A DNA stretch of 16,813 bases, taken from the NCBI GenBank assembly GCA_002709185.1, contig PAQB01000020.1:1-16813 (forward strand), written 5' to 3'. Each line of letters begins with the position of its first letter. Positions within the stretch are counted from its first letter, which is position 1. A program made the translations under genes and the position numbers. Shown piece after piece: positions 1-9,333 of the stretch. The notes beneath the pieces were generated by a model. It saw only the letters and a program-made list of their open reading frames with translations, was not told the origin of the DNA and made no database searches. The stretch is from Flavobacteriaceae bacterium (GTDB lineage Bacteria; Bacteroidota; Bacteroidia; Flavobacteriales; Flavobacteriaceae).

Positions 1-213
1 CTTTTCAACAGATACATTTAAAATTAGAACTTCGCATTTGTTTTGATTTTCACTATTTATTTCTGCTTCAAATATACACCCCAAGCCATTGGAGATAAAT
101 ATTTTATCATGAATTTTCTTGCGCAGTACTTTTATAATATGTCGACTTTCATTCTTATCAAAATAAAATGTTTTATGATGAGCTTGAATTTTAGAATTGT
201 AAAATAATTGCAT
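1..213 (-). CDS. rsmE: 16S rRNA (uracil-1498-N3)-methyltransferase, N-terminal part (cut by window edge)
   Basis: RsmE-family SPOUT methyltransferases use SAM to methylate N3 of U1498 in 16S rRNA. Only the first 71 codons are present. The frame is open from ATG at 213 to the left edge with no stop, so the C-terminal catalytic SPOUT domain lies outside. The visible part begins MQLFYNSKI and contains FDKNESRHIIKVLRKK followed by ISNGLGCIFEAEI. This is the typical RsmE N-terminal PUA-like RNA-binding domain, with the conserved ESRHxxKVLR stretch and the following NG(L)G turn. It starts 8 bp after the tsaD stop on the same strand, so the two are probably co-transcribed as an RNA-modification pair. 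No Shine-Dalgarno is visible; the leader is A/T-rich. The assignment is by recognition of the N-terminal domain only. Confidence 0.88.
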   Translation of the reverse strand, partial: MQLFYNSKIQAHHKTFYFDKNESRHIIKVLRKKIHDKIFISNGLGCIFEAEINSENQNKCEVLILNVSVEK

Positions 214-221
214 TTTAACTA

Positions 222-1244
222 TTATATTTTTAAACGTGATTGGGCGGTAATTTCTTGTGTTATAAAATCATTTTTTATATACTTTAAATACCCAACAATG
301 GCAATCATCGCAGCGTTGTCAGTTGTATATTCAAACGCTGGTATGTGAGTCACCCAACCGTGTCTTTGTTCCGCATTTTTCAAGGCCTCTCTCAATCCTG
401 AATTGGCAGAAACACCACCTCCAATAGCGATGCGGTTAATGCCCGTTTGGTTAACTGCTAATTTTAGTTTATCCATCAGTATACCTACAATCGTATACTG
501 AATGGAGGCGCATATATCATTGAGATTATTCTTGATAAAATTTGGGTTTTCTTGAGTTTTATTTTTAACAAAATATAAAATGGCAGTTTTTAGCCCCGAA
601 AAGCTGAAGTTTAAACCTTTTACTTTCGGTTTTGTAAAATGAAATGCCTTTGGATTCCCTAATTTAGCGCGTTTGTCAATTTCAGGTCCTGCTGGATATC
701 CAAGTCCTAATAGTTTTCCACTTTTATCAAAAGCTTCCCCAACGGCATCGTCAATGGTTTCACCAATCACGCTCATGTCGAAATGATCTTTGACTTGAAC
801 AATTTGCGTATGTCCACCAGAAACAGTCATGGCTAAAAATGGAAATTTGGGCTTTTCATATCCCGTTTTTTCAATGAAATGGGCCAGTATATGCGCTTGC
901 ATATGATTGACCGCAATTAGTGGTATTTCAAGGCTATAGGCCAAAGATTTTGCAAATGAAGTCCCTACCAATAACGATCCCATCAAGCCAGGTCCTCTTG
1001 TAAAAGCAACTGCTGAAAGTGCTGTTTTGGATACTCCAGCTTGTTTTAAAGCTTGGTGAACCACTGGTATGATATTTTGTTGATGGGCTCTTGAAGCGAG
1101 TTCGGGAACAACCCCACCATATGCATTGTGTATGGATTGATTTGCAATGACATTACTTAGTATTTTACCGTCGCATAAAACAGATGCTGCAGTGTCGTCA
1201 CATGACGATTCAATGCCCAAAATGTATATTTTTTCTTTCACCAT
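222..1244 (-). CDS. tsaD: tRNA N6-adenosine threonylcarbamoyltransferase TsaD (Kae1/Gcp/YgjD)
   Basis: Transfers the threonylcarbamoyl group from threonylcarbamoyl-AMP to A37 of ANN-decoding tRNAs (t6A), working with TsaB and TsaE, neither of which is in the window. It is 340 aa, normal for the family. Diagnostic motifs are GIESSCDDTAAS (residues 10-21), the metal-binding pair H114/H118 in NHMQAHILAHF, SGGHTQ, the DDAVGEAFDKSGKLLGLGYP block, NFSFSGLKTA, IGGGVSANSGLR and TTDNAAMIA near the C terminus. The ASKHA-fold core therefore looks intact and functional. The start is ATG at 1244, directly before the conserved N-terminal beta strand. The gene is transcribed divergently from the tamB-like gene across a 229-bp intergenic region, and rsmE follows 8 bp downstream. 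No clear minus-strand promoter was found; TAATATTG, the reverse reading of the palindrome at 1303-1322, is a one-mismatch -7 candidate. Confidence 0.97.
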   Translation of the reverse strand: MVKEKIYILGIESSCDDTAASVLCDGKILSNVIANQSIHNAYGGVVPELASRAHQQNIIPVVHQALKQAGVSKTALSAVAFTRGPGLMGSLLVGTSFAKSLAYSLEIPLIAVNHMQAHILAHFIEKTGYEKPKFPFLAMTVSGGHTQIVQVKDHFDMSVIGETIDDAVGEAFDKSGKLLGLGYPAGPEIDKRAKLGNPKAFHFTKPKVKGLNFSFSGLKTAILYFVKNKTQENPNFIKNNLNDICASIQYTIVGILMDKLKLAVNQTGINRIAIGGGVSANSGLREALKNAEQRHGWVTHIPAFEYTTDNAAMIAIVGYLKYIKNDFITQEITAQSRLKI

Positions 1245-1283
1245 TTAAGGATATCCTCTTTTTATTCGTTTTCTTTGTAGCAG

Positions 1284-1312
1284 TTTGGCAGAACTATTGC
1301 AATGTAATTTTG
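1284..1312 (+). promoter_or_regulatory. Putative Bacteroidota-type promoter for the tamB-like gene
   Basis: A TTTG (-33 box) at 1284-1287 is followed after 17 bases by TAATTTTG at 1305-1312, a perfect match to the Bacteroidota -7 consensus TAnnTTTG at an accepted spacing. Transcription would begin near 1319, leaving a long leader of roughly 90-150 nt depending on where tamB really starts. The -7 box sits inside a 20-bp imperfect palindrome. A weaker -7-like TAATTTTA occurs at 1390-1397 but has no suitably spaced -33 box. This is motif-based only. Confidence 0.5.
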
Positions 1313-1322
1313 CAATATTACA
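1303..1322. repeat. 20-bp imperfect palindrome (candidate operator) in the divergent tsaD/tamB region
   Basis: The arms TGTAAT and ATTACA flank a central TTGCAA, itself palindromic. Of 20 positions 18 are symmetric; only the 7th and 14th break symmetry. A second fully palindromic 8-mer, ATTGCAAT, lies at 1296-1303, so TTGCAAT occurs twice, 13 bases apart. The site covers the putative tamB -7 box, a position where a dimeric regulator could block transcription. AT-rich DNA gives short palindromes by chance, so operator function is an inference. Confidence 0.35.
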
Positions 1323-1473
1323 AAGTAATAAAAAAATGTTTCATCTCTAGCTCATTAATTTGGTTTAATTTCATTTGTTTTGGATTTTATAATTTTAGCG
1401 TACCTTAGAAATCATTAGAGCACGTATCAACATATTTGTCAAGGGATTAACAGTACTAGCAGTACTGTTTATT

Positions 1474-4400
1474 GTGTTTCTATTGCTGGTCTCAATTCCA
1501 AGTGTTCAAACTTATTTTGGAACTTATGCAACCCAACAAATCAATGAAAAATTTAACACCAATATCAAGGTTGAAAAGGTTGGGCTTCAATTCAATGGAG
1601 ACGTTGAGTTGAAAAACATTCTCATAAAGGACCATAAAAATGACTCCCTAATTTCTATAAGAGAACTCAACAGTTCTATTTTGAGTTTTGCAAATATCAA
1701 TGACAACAAGTTGATCTTTGGTGCTATTGATATTTATGGCCTTTTTTTTCACATCAACACCTACAGTGGCGAACAAGCTTCTAATTTGGATATCTTTACA
1801 AGAAAGTTTAAAAAGTCCGATCAGGCTTCTCGCTTATTTGAATTGTCTGCCACAAATCTTCGTATACGTGATAGCTATTTTAAATTAACTGATGAAAACA
1901 AAACAGTCCAAGAAATTTTAGATTTTCAAAAACTTTACATCAACGCAGATGATTTTCTAATTTTAGGTCCTGATGTTCAGACTCAAATTAAGGCGTTGCG
2001 CTTCAAAGATGCTCGTGGTATCGAAATGCAAAACTTAGAAACCCAATTTAAATATACCCCCAATGCGATGTCTTTTGAACACTTAAAAATAGCAACAAAT
2101 GGTTCATACCTAAATGGTAATTTGGTTTTTTCATACAATAGAGAAGATTTGAAAATGTTTGCTGAAAAGGTTCAGTTGAAAGCAAATTTCAAGGAGAGTC
2201 GCATTAATCTCGGAGAGTTAAATGTATTTTACCCAGAATTTGGAAAGGCTAAAACTGTGAATTTCAATACAGCGCTCGAGGGTACAATCAATGCACTAAG
2301 CGCTCAAAATTTGGATCTTAAATCCAATGGGGGTACAAAAATTAAAGGGGATTTTAATTTTAAAAATTTAAAAGCTTCTGAGCTTCAATCTTTTGAAATG
2401 ACTGCAAAATTGAATCAGCTCTCTTCAACTTACAAAGATTTAAAAGAAATTCTTCCAAGGATTTTGGGTAAAAATTTACCCCCTAGTTTAGAGTTTTTGG
2501 GAACCTTTTCAGCTTCAGGACTACTTGCCATTTCAGAACCAAAAATTAGTCTGAATTGCGAGATTGACACAGCCCTTGGTCAAATTTCTACAGACTTAAG
2601 TCTTGATACTAACAGTGATATTAATACTGCTATTTACAATGGCCGGCTTGACCTTTTTAATTTTGATTTGGGTGCACTTGTCCAAGATACAAACTTTGGT
2701 ATTGTGAATACCAATTTAATTATTCAAGGGCAGGGTTTTTCAATGGAAAGTATTCGTTCAGATGTTGCAGGAATATTTAGTGATTTAGAGTATAACAATT
2801 ATAGTTATAAGGATGTTGAAGTAAAAGGATTGATTGAAAATCGAATTTTTAGTGGAGAGCTCAAAACTGATGATGATAATCTTAAATTGGATTTTACAGG
2901 CTTGGTGGACTTTTCAGGATCAGAAAATATATACGATTTTTCAGCCCGTGTGGAACAAGCAAATCTTAATGCTTTGAATTTTATATCTAGAGATACTATT
3001 TCCGTATTTACAGGTCAGGTAGATATGGATATGAAGGGTACCAATTTAGATGATTTGTATGGAAATATTCAGTTTACAAAAACCCGTTACGAAAATCAAA
3101 ATGACAGTTATTATTTTGATGATTTTCAAATCATTTCCAGTTTCGATTTGAATCAAGTTCGGACCATCAATTTTGATTCACCAGAAATCATTCAAGGTAC
3201 CTTTGAAGGGGTATTTAAAATGAAACAAATTCCCTTGATGCTAGAAAATGCTTTAGGCAATCTTTATGCACAATCTTCTTCAAATCTAATCAGTCCTGGG
3301 CAGTCTTTAAAATTTAACTTTAAAGTTTATAATAAAATAATAGAAGTTTTTTATCCTGAATTAGAATTCGGTGCCAACACCTTTTTTAAAGGCGTATTGG
3401 ACAGTAATCCAAAGAAATTTGTTTTGACATTCAAATCTCCAGATATCCGAATGGACTCTTTTTTTGCAAGGCAGGTGGAGATTAAGTTTGACAATAACAA
3501 CCCTATATTTAATTCATATGTTGAATTAGACAGCCTGAGTACACCTTTTTTAAAGGCGAATGAATTCAGTTTGATTAATTTCCGTGTAAACGACACCTTG
3601 CATATAAAATCTCAATTTAAAGGCGGAAAGCGAAAACAAGACAACTATGATTTTAATTTATACTACACCAGTAATATTGAAAATTATGTTTTAGGTTTAA
3701 AACCCTCCACGGCAAATTTTAAAAATACTTTGTGGAAATTAAATAACACTGATTCAAAAGATAGTGAACTTATTTTTAACTCAAAATCAAAAGGATTCGA
3801 AATGGATGCCATTGAGATGACCCACGGAGACGAAAAAATAACACTGCGTGCTAATGCCAAAGATTCTTTGTCGACAAATATAGATCTTGAATTTAAAAAT
3901 GTGGATTTAACAAAAGTAACTCCTGAAATTGATAGTCTAAGTCTTGGAGGCATTGTCAATGGTGGTCTTAATGTCTCCAAATACAATGATATTTATCTTC
4001 CTAAATCAATGTTGGATATAGACAACTTTACTGTTAATGGATTTAATCTTGGAGCCTTTAAGGCAGATATTAAGGGAAATTCGTCTTTGACCAATTATGA
4101 TGTTGATATCCTAATCAAGAATGATACAACAGCATCGTTTTCAGCTAAGGGTAATTTAGATGTCTCTGGTAAAAAATCAAATTTAGACTTAGATTTAAAG
4201 TTTAAGGATTTTATTTTGGATCCATTAAACCCATTTGGCGGTGGTGCGATAACAAATATCAGAGGGTTTATCACTGGCAGCTCAAAAATCACTGGCCGTC
4301 TTGAAAAACCTCAAATTAATGGTGCTCTAATATTGGATAAAGGCGGCATTTCTGTGCCTTACCTCAATATTGATTATGCATTTGAGGACAACACGAAAAT

Positions 4401-5832
4401 TAATTTAGCAGCCCAGAGTTTTGTTTTTGAGGCCGCAAATTTTACAGATACTACTTTTTCCTCAAAAGGTATATTAAGAGGAAAAATGAGTCACAATAAT
4501 TTCGCGAACTGGTCTTTGGATACAACGATTGACTCTGAACGGTTACTTGTATTAAATACAAACGAAACAGAAGAGTCTTTGTATTATGGAACCGGTTTTG
4601 TGGGTGGTAATATTGATATTTTTGGTCCTATGAATCAATTATTTATTGAGGCAAATGTTGTAACTTCAAAGGGAACAATTTTCAAAATTCCTCTGAACGA
4701 CAGCGAAATAATCTCTGAAAATTCTTATGTTAAATTTTTGAGTCCAGAAGAAAAAACCCAACAAACCAATCGCAGATCTGTGAAGTTAGATGACATCAAA
4801 GGATTGGAAATGGAATTTAATATGGATGTGACAGATGACGCTGAAATTGAAATAGTCATAGATCGTGAAACGGGAAGTTCTATTTTAGGACGTGGGAATG
4901 GCAGTATCCTCGCACAAATAAACACCAATGATAAGTTTCAAATGTTTGGAGATTTTTTAGTGCTTTCCGGATACTACAACTATAGTTTGGGAAAAATTGT
5001 TCAGAAAAAATTTAAATTGGTAAAAGATGGTTCTCTGCTTTGGGAAGGCAATCCACTGCAAGCTGAAATTAATATTGAAGCGATTTATGATGATATCAAT
5101 GTCAATCCTTCAACTTTATTAGACAATCCCATCAATCAAAGCATTCCTGCCGAGGTTAAAGTTCATCTTACGGGAGCTTTAGAAAAACCAGAGCTAGATT
5201 TTGACATTCGATTTCCAAAAGTAAATTCGACGTTAAACAACGAGCTAAGGGACCGTCTTCGCGACAAAGATAAAAGACAATTTCAGGCACTTTCACTTCT
5301 AGCAACAGGGGCTTTTAGGAGTAAAATTGCTTTGGACTCTCAAGATGCATTTGAATTGTTTTCGGACGGAGTTGCAAATGTTCTAAACGATATTTTATCG
5401 GATGATGACAATAAAGTAAAATTAGGATTGGATTTGGACATAGGTAAAAATACCCCTGAATATGAAACCTCTAGTAGAGTAGGGGTCACACTTTCAACTA
5501 AAATAAGTGATAATGTCCTGGTTAATGGTAAAGTAGGTGTTCCTGTCGGTGGCGTAAGCCAATCCACTGTCGCTGGAGATTTTGAAGTTGAGGTTTTACT
5601 CAATGAAGACCGCACTTTGTCATTAAAGTTCTTCAATAGGGAAAATAGCATACAAAATTTTGGAGAACAAATTGGATATACCCAGGGACTGGGATTGTCT
5701 TATAACATCGAGTTTGATAATTTAAGAGAATTGTTCAATGAATTATTTTCTCAAAAAGATGAAATAATTAAAGAAGAATTCAATAACTCCAGCAAAGATG
5801 ATCAGTTACCATCTTACATTGAATTCAAATAG
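1474..5832 (+). CDS. tamB: TamB-like translocation/assembly protein (DUF490/TamB domain)
   Basis: AsmA/TamB-type bridge protein: a signal-anchored, mostly beta-stranded periplasmic protein thought to span the envelope, acting with a BamA-like partner (TamA) in outer-membrane assembly or lipid transport. At 1452 codons from GTG 1474 it is within the usual size range. The N terminus has the flavobacterial signature SIPSVQTY, QINEKFNTNI, VGLQFNGDVELKNI. The body is long amphipathic beta-repeat sequence with many L/F-x-D/N-x alternations. The last ~400 residues form the conserved TamB domain, with LVLSGYYNYSLGKI, QALSLLATGAF, GLDLDIG and a closing barrel-like strand region (TLSLKFFNRE, GLGLSYNIEF). 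The start is uncertain: the hydrophobic anchor (INIFVKGLTVLAVLFIVFLLLV) begins upstream of GTG 1474 in the same open frame, back to a TAG at 1396-1398. No ATG, GTG or TTG occurs there, so the true start may be non-canonical (ATT at 1414) or a base may be wrong. The identity is secure. Confidence 0.92.
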   Translation: MFLLLVSIPSVQTYFGTYATQQINEKFNTNIKVEKVGLQFNGDVELKNILIKDHKNDSLISIRELNSSILSFANINDNKLIFGAIDIYGLFFHINTYSGEQASNLDIFTRKFKKSDQASRLFELSATNLRIRDSYFKLTDENKTVQEILDFQKLYINADDFLILGPDVQTQIKALRFKDARGIEMQNLETQFKYTPNAMSFEHLKIATNGSYLNGNLVFSYNREDLKMFAEKVQLKANFKESRINLGELNVFYPEFGKAKTVNFNTALEGTINALSAQNLDLKSNGGTKIKGDFNFKNLKASELQSFEMTAKLNQLSSTYKDLKEILPRILGKNLPPSLEFLGTFSASGLLAISEPKISLNCEIDTALGQISTDLSLDTNSDINTAIYNGRLDLFNFDLGALVQDTNFGIVNTNLIIQGQGFSMESIRSDVAGIFSDLEYNNYSYKDVEVKGLIENRIFSGELKTDDDNLKLDFTGLVDFSGSENIYDFSARVEQANLNALNFISRDTISVFTGQVDMDMKGTNLDDLYGNIQFTKTRYENQNDSYYFDDFQIISSFDLNQVRTINFDSPEIIQGTFEGVFKMKQIPLMLENALGNLYAQSSSNLISPGQSLKFNFKVYNKIIEVFYPELEFGANTFFKGVLDSNPKKFVLTFKSPDIRMDSFFARQVEIKFDNNNPIFNSYVELDSLSTPFLKANEFSLINFRVNDTLHIKSQFKGGKRKQDNYDFNLYYTSNIENYVLGLKPSTANFKNTLWKLNNTDSKDSELIFNSKSKGFEMDAIEMTHGDEKITLRANAKDSLSTNIDLEFKNVDLTKVTPEIDSLSLGGIVNGGLNVSKYNDIYLPKSMLDIDNFTVNGFNLGAFKADIKGNSSLTNYDVDILIKNDTTASFSAKGNLDVSGKKSNLDLDLKFKDFILDPLNPFGGGAITNIRGFITGSSKITGRLEKPQINGALILDKGGISVPYLNIDYAFEDNTKINLAAQSFVFEAANFTDTTFSSKGILRGKMSHNNFANWSLDTTIDSERLLVLNTNETEESLYYGTGFVGGNIDIFGPMNQLFIEANVVTSKGTIFKIPLNDSEIISENSYVKFLSPEEKTQQTNRRSVKLDDIKGLEMEFNMDVTDDAEIEIVIDRETGSSILGRGNGSILAQINTNDKFQMFGDFLVLSGYYNYSLGKIVQKKFKLVKDGSLLWEGNPLQAEINIEAIYDDINVNPSTLLDNPINQSIPAEVKVHLTGALEKPELDFDIRFPKVNSTLNNELRDRLRDKDKRQFQALSLLATGAFRSKIALDSQDAFELFSDGVANVLNDILSDDDNKVKLGLDLDIGKNTPEYETSSRVGVTLSTKISDNVLVNGKVGVPVGGVSQSTVAGDFEVEVLLNEDRTLSLKFFNRENSIQNFGEQIGYTQGLGLSYNIEFDNLRELFNELFSQKDEIIKEEFNNSSKDDQLPSYIEFK

Positions 5833-5938
5833 TTTTCCATCAAATCTTATTGAAATAGCAATATTTAACTAAAATTGACAACTAGTTATTAACGAAATCG
5901 TTTGATTTTTATTAATAATAGAAAATTTCTTTTCAAGA

Positions 5939-5972
5939 GTTGTACGTTTAAGATATAAGTTTAGTAATTTTG
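5939..5972 (+). promoter_or_regulatory. Putative promoter for pfkA-gap
   Basis: TTG at 5940-5942 precedes TAATTTTG at 5965-5972, a perfect TAnnTTTG -7 box, with 22 bases between. Transcription would start near 5979, giving a short A/T-rich leader of about 13 nt before the pfkA ATG at 5992. The 159-bp gap between tamB and pfkA holds no convincing terminator. Confidence 0.5.
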
Positions 5973-5991
5973 AAAATTCAAATATTAATCA

Positions 5992-6978
5992 ATGTCTAAG
6001 TTAATCAAAAAAATTGGGGTTTTAACCTCTGGAGGAGATGCTCCAGGGATGAATGCTGCTATACGCGCTGTTGTAAGGACATGTGCGTTCTATAAAATTG
6101 GCTGTGTTGGAATCTACAGAGGATACGAAGGCATGATCGAGGGTGATTTTAAGGATTTAAATGCACGAAGCGTTAATTATATCATCAGTAAAGGGGGAAC
6201 ATTTTTAAAATCTGCAAGATCAGATGCATTTAGAACTAAAGATGGCAGAAAATTAGCATACGATCATTTGATTAAAAAAAACATTGATGCTTTAGTTCTC
6301 ATTGGTGGGGACGGTACTTTCACCGGAGGTATGATTTTCAGTAAAGAATTTAATTTTCCAATTATCGGCATCCCTGGTACAATTGACAATGATATTTTAG
6401 GAACGAATTTCACACTGGGATACGATACCGCACTTAATACCGCGGTAGAAGCTATTGATAAAATTAGAGATACTGCAAGCTCTCACAAACGTTTGTTTTT
6501 TGTTGAAGTGATGGGACGAGACGTTGGGCACATAGCCCTGAATGCTGGTGTTGGTTCTGGTGCTGAAGAAATTTTAGTTCCTGAAGAAAATTTAGGATTG
6601 GATCGCCTATTGGAATCATTACGTAAAAGCAAAAAAAGTGGGAAATCATCCACAATTGTATTGGTTGCTGAAGGCGATAAAACAGGAAATAATGTTTTTG
6701 AGCTTCGAGATTACGTTGAAGAAAATTTAGAAGGTTACGATGTTCGAGTTTCTGTACTAGGCCACATGCAGCGCGGCGGTGCTCCTAGCTGTTTTGATAG
6801 AGTTCTGGCTTCAAAAATGGGAGTTAAGGCGGTAGAGTCTCTCTTAGACGGAAAAAACAACGTAATGGTTGGAACCGTGAATAATAAAATTGAATTGTAT
6901 CCTATAGACAAAGCAGTCAAAGGATACACCAAAATTGATGAAGAACTCCTTAGAGTTTCAGACATTTTAAATATTTAA
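5992..6978 (+). CDS. pfkA: ATP-dependent 6-phosphofructokinase
   Basis: Phosphorylates fructose 6-phosphate to fructose 1,6-bisphosphate, the committed step of glycolysis, in the cytosol. It is 328 aa, close to the ~320-aa bacterial group-I PfkA. In order: GVLTSGGDAPGMNAAIRAVVR (ATP-binding loop), GYEGMIEGD, GGDGTFTGG (105-113), PGTIDNDI with the expected catalytic base D132, FVEVMGRDVGHIAL (substrate-binding Met-Gly-Arg), and LGHMQRGGAPSCFDR. The two positions that separate ATP- from PPi-dependent enzymes are both Gly here (G108 in GGDG and G129 in PGTID), which supports ATP as phosphoryl donor. ATG 5992 is the first start in frame after the predicted promoter and sits directly before the conserved N terminus. 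The gap gene follows 27 bp downstream through an A-rich leader, consistent with a two-gene glycolytic operon. Confidence 0.97.
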   Translation: MSKLIKKIGVLTSGGDAPGMNAAIRAVVRTCAFYKIGCVGIYRGYEGMIEGDFKDLNARSVNYIISKGGTFLKSARSDAFRTKDGRKLAYDHLIKKNIDALVLIGGDGTFTGGMIFSKEFNFPIIGIPGTIDNDILGTNFTLGYDTALNTAVEAIDKIRDTASSHKRLFFVEVMGRDVGHIALNAGVGSGAEEILVPEENLGLDRLLESLRKSKKSGKSSTIVLVAEGDKTGNNVFELRDYVEENLEGYDVRVSVLGHMQRGGAPSCFDRVLASKMGVKAVESLLDGKNNVMVGTVNNKIELYPIDKAVKGYTKIDEELLRVSDILNI

Positions 6979-7002
6979 AATTAATTAACCAAAAAAAAAT
7001 AA

Positions 7003-8007
<1,005 letters not shown>

Positions 8008-8013
8008 TACTAC

Positions 8014-8044
8014 AAAAAAACACCACCAAGATGGTGTGTTTTTT
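8014..8044 (+). terminator. Rho-independent-like terminator after gap
   Basis: Seven bases after the gap stop, an A-run precedes CACCA, a 6-base loop and TGGTG. The arms extend by A/T pairs interrupted by one A-G mismatch, and a T-run follows on the 3' side. The structure sits between gap and the next + strand gene, so it likely ends the pfkA-gap transcript and leaves the downstream kinase-like gene to its own promoter or to read-through. The A-run/T-run symmetry would let it work on either strand. Confidence 0.7.
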
Positions 8045-8061
8045 GAACAAATGTTTTTGAT

Positions 8062-8940
8062 ATGATTCTGATAGTCGATAGTGGATCTACTAAGAGTGAT
8101 TGGATTGCAATCGACTCCAAAAATGGTACTTATTTATTTGAAAAACAACGTACTAAAGGTCTCAATCCTGCGATAATTTCCGAGCCAGAGGCTTTTGAAA
8201 TCATCAATGAAAATAAAACCCTCATAGAGCATAAAAATTTTGTTGAGTATGTGTTCTTTTATGGCGCTGGTTGTGGGACCATCGAGGCGCCAAAAATACT
8301 AGAAAGAGTTTTAAAAAGCATATTTTCTAATGCTAAAGTCAAAGTCAAAGAAGACACCTATGCTGCAATATATTCAACTATAGGCCTAGAAAATCATGCA
8401 GCAGTGATCTGTATTTTAGGCACTGGTTCAAATTGTGCCTATTTTGATGGCCATAACGCTCAGCAGCGTGTTACGTCCTTAGGGTATTCCATCATGGATG
8501 ATGGTTCTGGTAATTACTTCGGAAGGCAGTTACTAAGAGATTACTATTTTAATTTTATGCCTCACAATTTTAAATTGATGTTCAAGACGCGTTACAATTT
8601 GGATGATGACTTTATAAAGTCAAATCTCTACAAAAACCCCAATCCAAACGCTTATCTAGCCAAGTTTGCAGAATTTTTAATTTTAAATAAAGAGTCGGAT
8701 TATATTCAAGGCATTATAAAAAAAGGCCTGCGGGCTTTTGTAAAAACGATGATTTTACAATATGAATCAGAAATTAAGTCTATTCCAGTTCATTTTGCTG
8801 GCTCCATATCATTTTTTCTTCAAGACGAAATAAAAGCAGTCGCTGAAGAATTTGGATTTAAGGTTGGTAATTTTCAAAGGCGTCCAATAGAGGGCCTGAC
8901 CGCATTTCACCTACAACAAGTCAAGGCGCTTGAAGCTTAG
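8062..8940 (+). CDS. BadF/BadG/BcrA/BcrD-type ATPase, N-acetylglucosamine kinase-like
   Basis: An ASKHA-fold phosphotransferase of 292 aa. Phosphate-1 motif: DSGSTKSDW (residues 6-14). Phosphate-2 motif: ILGTGSN (G120-N124). A conserved MDDGSGNYFGRQLL segment follows, and the adenosine-loop motif is HFAGSISFF (from H244). FFYGAGCGT and EDTYAAIYS, in the region that would carry the catalytic Asp, are also typical of this group in Bacteroidota. Related proteins phosphorylate amino sugars such as N-acetylglucosamine, which would fit salvage of cell-wall sugars, but the substrate cannot be read from sequence and the family also contains activators of unrelated dehydratases. It starts with ATG 8062, 54 bp after gap and beyond the terminator. 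It ends 2 bp short of the stop of the convergent ridA. Confidence 0.85.
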   Translation: MILIVDSGSTKSDWIAIDSKNGTYLFEKQRTKGLNPAIISEPEAFEIINENKTLIEHKNFVEYVFFYGAGCGTIEAPKILERVLKSIFSNAKVKVKEDTYAAIYSTIGLENHAAVICILGTGSNCAYFDGHNAQQRVTSLGYSIMDDGSGNYFGRQLLRDYYFNFMPHNFKLMFKTRYNLDDDFIKSNLYKNPNPNAYLAKFAEFLILNKESDYIQGIIKKGLRAFVKTMILQYESEIKSIPVHFAGSISFFLQDEIKAVAEEFGFKVGNFQRRPIEGLTAFHLQQVKALEA

Positions 8941-8942
8941 TT

Positions 8943-9323
8943 TTAAACTGCTGCAATCACACTAATTTCTACATTTACAAATTTGGGCAAATTGGCCACT
9001 TCAACAGTTTCTCTAGCCGGCGCTGTTTCAGGATTGAAATATTGGCCATAAACCGCATTAATTTTTGAAAAGTCATTCATATCCGAAACAAAAATTGAAG
9101 ATTTAATAACATTTTTAAAGCTCATGTTTGCAGCTTCTAAGATGGCCTTTAAATTCTGCATTACTAAAGTTGTTTCAGCTTCAATAGTGTCAGTAATTAA
9201 TTTTCCGCTTTTGGGGTCAATTGCAATTTGGCCCGAAGTGTAAAGCATATTCCCCAACATGACTGCTTGATTGTATGGGCCGATGGGAGCGGGTGCTTTT
9301 TCCGTGGTGATAATTTTTTTCAT
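8943..9323 (-). CDS. ridA: RidA family reactive enamine/imine deaminase (YjgF/YER057c/UK114)
   Basis: Hydrolyses reactive 2-aminoacrylate and other enamine/imine intermediates released by PLP enzymes, to 2-ketoacids and ammonia; normally a cytosolic homotrimer. It is 126 aa, the family length. Seen: APAPIGPYNQAV near the N terminus, LYTSGQIAIDP, and PARETVEVANLP with the substrate-carboxylate-binding Arg (about R104). VNVEISVIAAV follows with the conserved Glu (about E119). Both support the catalytic RidA subgroup rather than a non-catalytic Rid paralogue. It starts with ATG at 9323, 10 bp downstream of the lptD stop on the same strand, so it is probably co-transcribed behind lptD. It converges with the BadF-like gene with 2 bp between the stops and no room for a separating terminator. 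Confidence 0.95.
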   Translation of the reverse strand: MKKIITTEKAPAPIGPYNQAVMLGNMLYTSGQIAIDPKSGKLITDTIEAETTLVMQNLKAILEAANMSFKNVIKSSIFVSDMNDFSKINAVYGQYFNPETAPARETVEVANLPKFVNVEISVIAAV

Positions 9324-9333
9324 GGTTCTATTT

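Noticed and set aside
1184..1408. 74-codon + strand open frame across the tsaD 5' end and the intergenic region
   Set aside because: A third of it is antisense to conserved tsaD codons, the rest is low-complexity AT-rich sequence containing the tamB promoter, and the product resembles no known family.
5891..5902. Small hairpin AACG-AAAT-CGTT as a tamB terminator
   Set aside because: A four-base stem with two G/C pairs and only a loose T-rich flank is expected by chance and too weak to call a terminator.
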